64,000 nucleotides of DNA from Mugil cephalus (Eukaryota; Chordata; Actinopteri; Mugiliformes; Mugilidae), in the NCBI RefSeq assembly GCF_022458985.1, contig NC_061785.1, forward strand, positions 2,532,204 to 2,596,203. The letters are read 5' to 3'. Below are positions 12,701-24,700 of this stretch, in pieces (the stretch's first letter is position 1; each line of letters opens with the position of its first letter). Under the pieces are notes generated by a model that worked only from the letters and a program-made list of their open reading frames with translations, was not told where the DNA came from and did not search any database. The translations under genes and the position numbers were made by a program.

Positions 12701-15700
12701 GATGACGCCCATTGTGGTATCCTCCAGAGCAGTTCTGGACCTTTCGCTGCATGTCACCAACAACTTCCTCCACAGACCTTTGTGGAGAGTTGTGTGTTTG
12801 ATCAGTGTATAGGAGGAGGGTACCAGCCCATTCTGTGTCAAGCCCTGAATGTGTACGCAAGTCAGTGTCAGCAGAACGGTATCCAGCTACCGAGCTGGAG
12901 GAGCCCTGGCTTCTGTGGTACGTCTCTCAGTCATTCAGAATATTTTCTTTGGGTAACATCTGCACAATATCAAGTTTCACTGTGTTTTCTTTGTTTTTTT
13001 TCTTGCAGAAATTCCTTGTCCTGCCAACAGCCACTTTGAGTCTTCAGGCACAGGATGTCCACCAACATGTGTCAACCCCAATGCCACCCAAAACTGCCCT
13101 CTTCCCAATCAGGAAAGCTGCGTCTGCGATTCAGGCTACATCCTTAGTGGTGGGGTCTGCGTCCCTTACGATCAGTGTGGCTGCAACTTCGAGGGTTTCT
13201 ACTACCGCTCTGGAGAAACTGTAATCCTCGGTGACAACTGTGAGAGGCGCTGTAGCTGCAGTCACGGCGTCATGACTTGCCAATCCCATGGCTGTGGGCC
13301 ACATGAAACGTGCAGTGTGGAGGAAGGAGAAAGAGGATGCACACCCAACAGCTACGCCACCTGCTGGATAAGAGGCCCGGGGTCCTATCATACGTTTGAT
13401 GGACTCACGTACCAGTATCCCGGAGCGTGTCGACTCACTCTCTCCAGAGTAATGGGACTGTCCAGTCACCCGCACTTTAAGGTGACAGCAGAAAAAGAGC
13501 CGAGAGGTCAGCAGGGTTTTGCCAGAGTGATAAAGTTTGAGGCGGAGGGAACAGAAGTCTCCATTGAGATGTCAAGCAGCAGCAGCATCAAGGTAAATAT
13601 ATCATCTGCACTGTATTTGAAAATCAGTTGAAGGCATCAGAGAAGGTTTCTACTAAAGTACTTCCATGATTAATCCTTTAAAACTGAGTGTGGCTACATT
13701 TGGGTACATTTTTTAATATAAATAAGTATAATTTTAGCTCAGTGCTGCCATCTGGTGTTTAGTTCTGGTGTCTCTTACTCTTAGTGGGCACATGAGGAAT
13801 AGGAATTTTATTGAATAATTGTAGCGGATGTCTTCCCCCTTCTCCTCTTTCTCTATTTCCCTATTTTCCCTGGAAACTTGACTTTTACTTTTAATTCCTT
13901 TTTTTTTATGTCTTTTAGGTCAATGGTCAGCTGACCAGACTTCCGTTCATCTCTGGCTCCAACAGTATCCGCATCTACCACAGCAACATTCACAGCATCA
14001 TCCTTCAGACCTCCTTCGGCGTTACTCTGCAGACAGTCTGGCCTCACTTTGTTCGTGTCACTGCCCCTGGAATCTACGCTGGTTCACTTGGTGGACTTTG
14101 TGGTGATTACAATGGTCTCCCACATGATGACTTCCGTACACCCATTGGTGTCCTGGTCAACAGCTCTCAGGCGTTCGGAGACAGTTGGCGAGATGGTTCC
14201 TTAGCGGCACACTGTGTAGAAACCACCAATCCTAATCCTCCTCCAACCAATTACAATTCTAGTGAGTACTGTGGCATTATCAGCTCACCACATGGGCCGT
14301 TTCAACCGTGTTGGGCCACAGTGGACCCACTGGAGCAGGTGGACGTCTGTGTGGACATCCTGGGTGGTTCCAGTGATCCGGCATCGACTCTATGCGAGGT
14401 CCTAAGAGATTATGCCCTAATGTGTCAACAGAACGGCGTCTCCCTAGGACAGTGGAGGAATGAAACTGGATGCGGTAAGCAAAGAAGAACATGGCTTAAG
14501 TTTCATTGGTAGACATGACAGGAAAGAAATGGATGGAGAGGTAAGAAAGGTCAAAGTGGATGAGAAGAAATAGGTCAAGGAGATGAAATGAATAGGACAA
14601 GAAGGGTTGGCGGGATGGGTTGAATGGGATAAAAAGAGTTAATGAAATGGGATGACAATGGTGGAGGGGATGGGAGGAAAAAGTTCAAGGTGATGGGATA
14701 AAAAGGATTGAAGTGAAGACATGAGGGGTGCAGAATATGCAGATAGATGATAGATGACAGAGGAACCCTAGGAAGACTCAGGATGGGACCACATGTCAGG
14801 GACCTTCAGCTCCTTGTCCCCCTGGTCCCTTCAATGAAAAATGGAAGCAGAGAAAACGAACACAGAAGCATGGGGTTGGGCTGAGAAATGAGACAGAGAG
14901 AGAGAGGGTTAGGACACACCTTTAAGGGTAACCATGGGAAATAGAATGATCTGGGGACGTGGTCTTGTTCTCAAAGTAATAATAACTCCATTAAATAAAC
15001 TGTTGTGTTTTTCTTTAGAGCAAACCTGCCCTCTAAACAGCCATTATGAACTCTGTGGAAGCTCTTGCCCTTCAGCCTGCCCCAGCCTCTCGTTCCCCTT
15101 CTCCTGTGATGCTCTGTGCCAGGACGGGTGCCAGTGTGATGATGGTTTCGTCCTCAATGGAAACCAGTGTGTCCCACCTACAGAATGTGGATGCTCCCAT
15201 GAAGGACGCTACCGCAGAGATGGCGAACAGTTCTGGGACGGCGAACACTGTCAGAGCTTCTGCACCTGTAATGGCACCACTGGGCTAGTCCACTGTACCC
15301 CCAACTCCTGTGGTCCTCAGGAGTCCTGTCGCGTGGTGGAGGGCGAGTTTGGATGTCACCCCAACCCTCACGGCACCTGCTCTGCCTCCGGAGACCCTCA
15401 CTACATCACCTTCGATCGCAGGGCCTATGACTTCCAGGGAACCTGCCGCTATGTCCTGGCAACACTTTGCAACGCCACTGGTGGTCTCCAAGAGTTTTCT
15501 GTGGAAGCCAAGAATGAGCCATGGTTCGGGCTTCCAGTTTCCATCACCGCTGACGTTTATGTAAATGTGTGGGGCTATCAAGTGCACATGTCCAGAGGCA
15601 GGATTGGTACAGTGGAGGTGAGGAATCATGTCCAGATCATTTGTGATTTGTGTAATTATGTGAAAACAGCCTGAAAAGTACAGACCATTCTTTACTGTTT

Positions 15701-18700
15701 GTTATCAGATAATACTGTGTACTACTATACAACTGTTATATTATTTTTATTATTTTTTACAATCCTACAGGTAAACGGAATAACAAAAAACCTGCCAGTT
15801 CTTCTGAATGGAAGTCGTGTGTCTATCTACGCAAGTGGATTTCAAACATTTGTCAGTGCTGATTTCGGCCTGAGTGTCATGTACGATGGATCGAGTACAG
15901 TGTCTATTTCTGTACCTTCAGATTACAGGTACCTGCTGATCACCTGAGCTCAAAATAAGTTAAACAACGAACGTTTTCCACACAGTCAGCAACAACCACA
16001 GCACTGAAATGTTGCCTAGGACCAGGGTTACTGTTAAACATTACACATTTCAGTTTCAATATTTAAATATTTCCATGGTTGCACCAGACTACTTTTCTGT
16101 TGTGCTTCCATGACTGATTTATTTATTTTCTCTTCGTTATCTTCTTTAGAGGACGAACATGTGGACTATGTGGAAACTTTAATGGCAATCCCAATGACGA
16201 GTTCCGAAATCCATCTGGAGCAATGGTCACCAGTCCACATGAGTTTGGAACAGCTTGGAAAGTGCCCGGAAACTACACCTGCAGCGATGGCTGTGGTTCC
16301 TCCTGCCCCCAGTGCCCCGATGAGGGTCCTGCTAGAGCTCAGTGTGAGGTGATTCGGGCTGCAGACGGCCCGTTCAGCTTCTGCCATGAGCAGGTGGATC
16401 CAGCGCCATATTTCAGTGACTGCGTGTTCGACGTTTGTGTGTTGGGAAATCAAGGCCAAGATCTTATGTGCAGGGCCATCGAAACATACATCAGTGCCTG
16501 TCAGTCTGCTAATGTCCGAATCTACCCTTGGAGACAGAACACCACTTGCAGTGAGTAAACCAATGTTTTAGACCTGTGGATGAGTGGTACGTTGCAGTTG
16601 CACATCTTCAGATTTTTTAAAGTATTATTCTCTTCCTCACTTATTAAGGAGTCGACTGTCCAGCCAACAGCCACTATGAGCTGTGTGGTACTGACTGTGG
16701 CCAAACCTGTGCCCATAGCACTGACGCAACCTGTGAGCAGGTTTGCTCTGAGGGATGTTTCTGTGATGAAGGCTTCCGCAGGAGTGGATCCAGTTGTGTT
16801 CCCATGGAAAGTTGTGGCTGCCAGTATGATGGATTCTACTACAATGTAAGACACGTTGAAGTGACTTCACCGTTGTTTGTCTAAAATGATCTGATTGAAG
16901 TTAATTGACAGTTCACTAACAAAGACCACGCCTAAAAGGAGGTTTCTTGGTAGACAGGATGTGAGGGAAATACAGAGGAGGAGAGACCTAAGTCCACTTT
17001 TATTGTCAATTGTGATATGCGCAACACAGTGGATTAAATGACCTTCCCCAAAGCCTATGGTGCAGCAACTAAACAGAAGAAAGTAAACATTTGCAAACAT
17101 TGACAATATATAAAATAAAAATTATATATAAGTCAGAATTATATAGTAGAGTAGTGAGAGGGAAGGGACAAGAAAAGTATTGAAGGGAATTGTTGAAAAG
17201 TGTTTAAAGGAAAGGGATGAAACTTGTATCACAGGTGTTTCTTGCATTGAGATCCCAAAGGAACATTTAAGGAGAAGAACCTAAAGTTCCAACATTTGGA
17301 AGTGACGCCTTACTCTTCGTGGCTCACAGTCTTCTCAGAGTTATTATGTTAAAAGTGTCTCTTTTGTCTGCCATGTTTCAGAATGGAGAGACCTTCTGGA
17401 CCGACGGCTGCTCCCAGCGCTGTGAATGCCACGCTCCTAATGACCTGCGATGCTCTGCTGCGTCTTGCACTCCAACACAAGAGTGCACCATCAGAAATGG
17501 CCAGCTGGGCTGTTTTGACACTATGTCCACTTGTACCGTGTGGGGAGACCCACACTACCTCACCTTCGATGGAGCGCTGGCTCATTTCCAGGGAACGTGC
17601 TCCTACACCATCACCGAGAGCGTGAGCCATGGGACCAATGAAACCCAATTTCGGGTAATCGCCACCAACAATCACCGTGGAAACAACCGTGTGTCCTTTG
17701 TGTCAGCGGTGGATATTTACCTCTCAAACCAACCAGAGGACGTGTACGTCAGGATTGGACCCAACAGACGAGTAAAGGTAAACTCTTTTTTAGTTTCAAG
17801 GTGAACAAACCTTTACATTTCTATGTTGGCCTTACCAAAAGGGGGAGAGATAGGGTAGTCGAGTGTAGATATGCAACTAGGGCTGGAAAGTTGAACTATC
17901 CCAAAGGTTTCTAACACTTCCTAAAAGCACAGCATGGAAGTGATACAACCCCTCTCCTAGTCTCAATGAAGACCTCTCATCTTTTTTGCAGAGATCGTAA
18001 AAATATTTTTAGTCTCGGGGATGGTGTTTGAGTCTTTTTGTCTTTTTTAAACAAAAAACAGGTAACACAAATGTGTTTTAGGATGCTATAAATTGTCATT
18101 GCATTGGGTTGAGTTATTTTATATGTTTCATTGGTGATTTCACATGTTGTAGTTTCATACTTACCTTCTACAGTAGATTTCATTCCTTTTCACACTGAGC
18201 ATGAAACGTCAGAATGACTTTTGGGTGAAACCCCGAGGGGTCAGAGAGAGGGTAATACTGATCACTGACCTTTACTCCTAGAGGCTGAAAAGAAAAAGGA
18301 TGCTTGTCCCAACTCTGCACACGTGTGGTGACTGCAACTGCAGTTACTCTGTTTAACTTCCTGTCTATCTTCTCAGGTGAACGGCATGGAGGCGTCTCTT
18401 CCCATCGCAGCAGGGACATTAGCTCAGGTGACGGCGCAGGGAAGCTACATAGTGGTTGACGCCTCTGACCTAAAAGTCCAGTTTGACGGCCGGAGCACCT
18501 TGTTGGTCAGAGTGGGTCAAAACCGTGCAAACAGAGTCGTTGGGATGTGCGGAAACTTGAACAGTGACTCTCATGATGACAAACTCCTGCCCAATGGCAC
18601 GCTGGCACAAGATGATGACGACTTTGGAGATGGTTGGAAGGCATCCACAAGCCACCCGGGGTGAGCTGGGATATCCTACACACAAGTGACGTCCACCTTT

Positions 18701-21700
18701 GAAACATGATGCAGACTCTACGTTTGCACTAGTGCACTTTAGATTAAAGTAATTACAGTTCAGGCTACCGGAAACATTCAAAAGGTTTCTAAAATTTGAG
18801 ACATTGTACTTTCGGTAATTGCACTTGTGCTTCTCCTAGAAGGTCACTACATTATTATAAGATGCAGTAAATTGTAAATAACTGCCAGATACTGAAGGTT
18901 TAAGATATTCTGACCTTTTTATAGTTAAAATAAATAATAAAAATAGTCAAAATAAATAATAAAAATAAATTGGTAACCAGCACATATTTAACTTATAACA
19001 CAGAATTGGCTTACCCATCCTGTACTTTAACATTTTACTGGCAAAAGAGCAATTAGCATTTTTTTTTTTGCCCCAGTTCAGTCCCACTATCAAATGTGTG
19101 ATATCTGTTCCTAGATGTGGATCAACCGATGAGAGAGGTGGTGGTTTGAGTGACTGTACCTTTATTGAAGAATACTCAGAACTCTGCAGCGTCATCACCA
19201 ACACCAGTGGCCCGTTCAGTGCCTGTCACCTGCACTCCGACCCTCAGCCCTTCTTCAGCTCCTGTGTCTACGACCTCTGCTTGTACACTCCAGCCAACGG
19301 CATGCTGTGTTCCGCCATCGCTGCCTATGAGAGAACTTGCTCTGTTTTGGGGTTGGACATCCCAGAGTGGCGCTCTGCTTTGCATTGTGGTATGTTTACA
19401 CTGGCCCTAATGAAAGTACGAGATTAAGAAGAAGACAACAAAAGAAGTCAACATTTTCTTCTTCCTTTGTTTTTATCTCACTCTTTCTGCAGCTGATGCT
19501 GACTCAGATCCCTGTGATAATCAGAACTGCACCGAGTTTGAGTGGTGTGGCGAGAAGGACGGCGTCTATGGCTGCTTCTGCGACGAGAACCATCATCGGC
19601 GCAACAATGACAGTTATGGTGAGGACGAATCTCCTTAAAATCCTCTATTTAATTTGCAGCGTAGCCGGCATTGTTTGAGTACAAACTCTTTCTCGACTTT
19701 CTTTCAGACTCTTCGATCTCATGTGTCAGCAGTTCAGGCACAATGTCTGTGTCTCGCTGCCAACTGTTTGAAGCCGGCTTCCACTCTAGTGTCCTCCATC
19801 TGCGGGACGACTCGTGCAAAGGGACGCTCGATGACGGGCGCCTGGTTTTCCAATTTGACAACGAGGACCAGCTCTGTGGGACAACTCTCAGGGTACGCTC
19901 TATAGACTGTCACAGCATCAGTGCAGACTGAATCAGTTCAGTTTAGTTCAAAAAATTTTATTTATCCTATGCTGGCAGCTCCTAGCACAATAAAACAATC
20001 ATTAAAACCATCATTTGTTAGACATGCAAATCTTACACTCAATATATGCAATACTCAAAATATGCAAAAAGTTCTTAAACAAGGAAAAGAATGAATAATG
20101 AAAATGAAAAAAAAATGACACAAAAACAAAGCACAACCTACTAATTACACCTGACATTCATGAGTCTGATAACTGAAGTGATAGAAGAGTTAGCAAGGTC
20201 TCTTCCTCAAGGGCCGTATATTAGAGAAAGTCTGGCCAGCACAAATCATGGGCGCCATGTTTGAGCTGATGGGCTACGTTGAAATATATGTCTTATTTTC
20301 ACCATTAACGGGCCTATGAATTTTATTGCCAATGTCTGTCAAAGTGTAAAAGGTCCTCACTTAAATATCCCAGCGTCTACTTTAAATATCTTAAATGAGC
20401 CTGTAAAATGCTTTGTAGCCCAATCACCTCATCAGTCTGGAGCTATGTTTAAAAGGTTGAAATTACTCAGACGTAGTGAAAATTAAATTAGTCTCACTGT
20501 TACTTAGGATTATCGTTATAGCATTAGCATGCTAGCAATAATAACATAATAACGTAAAATTATGTGTCAGTTAAATGTGCCTACCTACATGGACATAAAT
20601 AACATGCACACATGGGTTTCACAGTATATATGACGCTAGCTGCTATTTTTCTAAGCCTTTAGCCTAGATAACTAGCTAGCATAAGGCTAGCATAAGGCTA
20701 GGCTAACTTCAAACTTTATTCATTTCTAAAGCGGTGTTGGGTGTTTTTTAGATCAAGGTTAGCATTAATGATGGTATCACTTTATTTTTCTATATAAAAC
20801 CTTAACAAACATCAAAGAGAGATATTGACATTTACCTCATCGCATAATAGGGAGAAATCAGTTGACGTCAAGTTCTTCCTTTTAATCTTCTGCTCCATAA
20901 CTTTCTCTGTTTTTGTTCACTGGGGAAACGGTGGAATTTCCTCCGTGTTTTCCTGATCCTTTGTTGCAGCCGTAGTATTGATAGGTTTCAACAATTTGGA
21001 CCGATTCACCATGTATCTGGCTGATTTTTGGCTCTGCACTACCTTTTCTGAAATCAATGATCAACTCCTTAGTTTTTGTGCCATTAAGATCCAAGAAGTA
21101 GTCATTGCACCATTTAACAAAATCATTTAAAGCCATGCCATAACCTTTCTCTGGATTGTCAGTGTGTATGGATTGTGGGGCATTGTGCAAAATGATCTTG
21201 GAAGACATTGACTGCATATTTTCTATAAAAGTAACCGCTATTCCCAATATGTCCACTAGGTTGCACTGTTGTAGTCAGAGTTGTTTTATCATTTCTTACA
21301 GATTATGTTATTATCTTACTGCTGCGGTCTCCTAGAGATCCTATAGGGCCGTACGTGGCCCCTGAACTAAAATTACTCCCCTGACTAACACCCTTTAAAT
21401 TTTCCTTTTTTCAGAGCAATGGAACCCATTTCATATACGAGAACGACATTCTGGGTCAAGTGGATCCTCACGAGGGCCTCATCAGCCGCGAGAGGAGCAT
21501 CAGTCTGCGTTTCTGCTGTGAATACCCTCTGAATCAGGCTGTTTCCATGTCTGTGGCCATCAACCCCATAGAAAGGTGAATAACCTCGTCCTCTCTGCAC
21601 ATTTTATTTGATCAATTCATTATTTTTAGTATTGCCACCTAAGCCATGAACCAATGAATACTAATTTTACGGACGCGTATGGAATTCACTTTTTACTTTA

Positions 21701-24700
21701 CTTTACTGTTTAACTAGCTCCCTCCTCTCTTTTACAATCTAGGGAGTAGATTTGATTTTAACATTGGTGGAGGCAGCACTCCTGAATACCCTAGAGCTAT
21801 AAATGAAAAAAAAAACATTTGAACATTTGAACAAGCAGATTATTGTCCACTGGTTCTTATTCAGATTATCGTTACATTACCACTATGTTGATACATGACA
21901 TATGAACAGATGGTGGTACAGTTATTGCCTCAGTGGGGAAAAAAAAAAAAAGCTTTTACTTTCACACAATTATTATGTGTAATTTACTCCCTAAAAATTG
22001 TGGGGGGAAATACAACAAAACCTCAGATCCTAGGTGCTCATTCAAACAGTTGCTCTCTTCCACATAAATACATGAAAATACTAACTTTTTTGTTATCTCT
22101 TTTAAATATATATATTTTTTAATTTAATATCTGTATTATTGAGCCTCTACAGTTATATAACATTGAAGTAGCTAATACTTTGACTCCAAAAGAAGTTTCT
22201 TATGTTAAAAAAAAAAAGGACACACACAAACAGGAACGCATATAAATATAAATAGAAATGATGCCACTGATATTAAAATCCGTCTAGCTGTCGACAGAAC
22301 AAAGGCTAAAAAAACAAAAACAAAAACATTTTGATAACTTACAGTTGTAGATAAATGTCCTGGCGCCTCTTGTCGAGATGGACGACCAATCACATGTTAG
22401 CGGGAAACCGGGCGAGCCAATCAGAGAGCGATATTTAGGTTAGAGGCGGGGCTTCTAGCAGAGACCGGCCGTTCACCCTTTGTGTCCCATAATTATTAAC
22501 TAAACATTTCTTTTATTGGTAGTGACGACCCAGTAATAGCTGGATATTTGTAGGAACGTGTCCCCTTCCTACTCACCTCTACGTCCCTGTCTGCTCCCTC
22601 CTCTCACTCCGTGTCCGCTCCTTCTATTTCTTCTTCTTTAGTGTTTTCTATGCGGACACTCTGTCCGTTTCCATGGTTTCTCGCGCTGGTTGCGCTGCAG
22701 ACTGTCGCGTGCCTGCGCGCAGCCAATGGGCGTCTGACACGTCATTAAGCAGCATCAGGGCAGTGTTCATGGGAAATGTAGGAAGTACTGTGATCGATGT
22801 GGTGGAGCGGTTTATTTATTTCAAAATTAGATGTGCATCTAGGAGAACCTTAGAGAACCTTAATAACTGAAACTCATTTTAGTTCAGGGGCCACATTCAG
22901 CCCGTTATAAGGGTATCAGATATTAGAATAACAACCTGAAGTCATGACATTTGTTTTAGTGCAAAGAAGAACAAGTCACAGACATGTCTGTCTGCTGTTA
23001 AGTTCTGGGTCTCTGACTTAAGCAGTGGATAAATTTGAAATATGAGTTATCTTCATTGAAAAGTTGCAGTCTTCTATGCAATTGTTGCACTTTGCAAATT
23101 CATGCTGCTCCCAGGCCATATGTTTTACACCTGTGCCCCTAAACTATAGATTAAATTTAGAGGAAACATGAATGCTTCACGTGTTTCCAGCTCAACATTT
23201 TCTAACAGATCAATCAATTAATCTGACTTCATGTGTAAAGCACTTTTCATACAAAAAGTAACACAAAGTGCCGTATACAATAATCTCACCTGTTCCCTGT
23301 CCTCCATCACACACAGACAAACACCCACACACTATGTCTTGTTCATATATGTTTTTGTATTATTATTATTAATTATCTTGTGACTGTTGGACAAAATAAT
23401 TTCCCTTCAGGGATCAATTAACTGATCTTGAATCTCTTGAAAAATATCAACACTCTGCAGCCCTCAGGCCAGGTAATGGTAAAAGGCTGTAAGATGTCTT
23501 GTGATCCCTGTATGTGTTGTTTTCTTGCAGCATTGTGAGCAAGAAGCTTCCTTCCGGCCAGGGAACCTATCGCATCAGAATGATCCCGTACCAGGACGCC
23601 GATTTCCTCTTCTCTCTGGCGAATAGTAGCAACAACATCGACGTGGAGGTGGACCAGAGGTTGTACGTGGAGGTGCGGACGGACGGGGTCGACCCGCAGC
23701 AGATCTCCACCGTCCTGGACTCCTGCTGGGCCACGCCAGTCAACAATGCAGACCACCCTGTGCGCTGGGATCTCATCTCTGCAGAGTAAAGGAGCTCCTT
23801 CCTCCTCATCCACGATCCAGCCTACTTCTCTGGGAATTAGTTGTAACCCTGATGTCTCTGTCTTCCAGGTGTCCTAACCCAGCAGACGGGACAGTGGAGC
23901 TGATTCAGAACGGCATCTCCACCACAGCCCGCTTCTCCTTCAAGATGTTCACCTTCACCAACTTCACCACCATCTACCTGCACTGTAACGTCCACCTGTG
24001 TCTCCTCAGGAACAACAACTGCACGGCTGTACGTTTGATTCAGAGAACTTATCCCAAAAGGGCAATAATTAATTTGTAGATTTTCCACAAGCATCCCACA
24101 CTCAATCAACGAATCAAATGAACAAACAAGCCAAGGAAACGATGATAATAATCGATCACAAAATAAGATCAATGGTAATAATAAAAATCAGTCAATAAAT
24201 AAATAAATGGAAAAATATATTTAATAAATAAATAGATAAAACCTTAAAAACCTAAAATGGAAAAAGAATTGAGACTTTACATAACGATTTGTCCTACTGA
24301 CTAATAGGGTTCGAATGGCCACGTGATCGTGCAATGCATTATGGGCAAAAAGCGCCATTTTCATGGTTTTGTTTACATTGGCACTCCATTCACAGTTCTA
24401 CCACTTTAACGATCGCAGTTAAATTTAACGGAGCAGCACATTGAACCGTTCATATCGGTAGTCTTATCTGTAAGAACGGAATGTCTCGTTATGTTCGGCT
24501 CATGGTAACTCCAACAACGGCGAGTTTTTCGGTGTCATTTTACCAAAAGTGTCTCCTGGAGCCACCGGAGAACAGAGCGTTATTTTTGTCGGTTGGACTC
24601 TAAAATCGTTAAATAGTCAAATATGGTTGAACGCAGCTGTTTGTTGTCTGAGCTGAAGAGAAGAGCCGCTCCTTCAGACTCACCGTACCATTTTATATCG

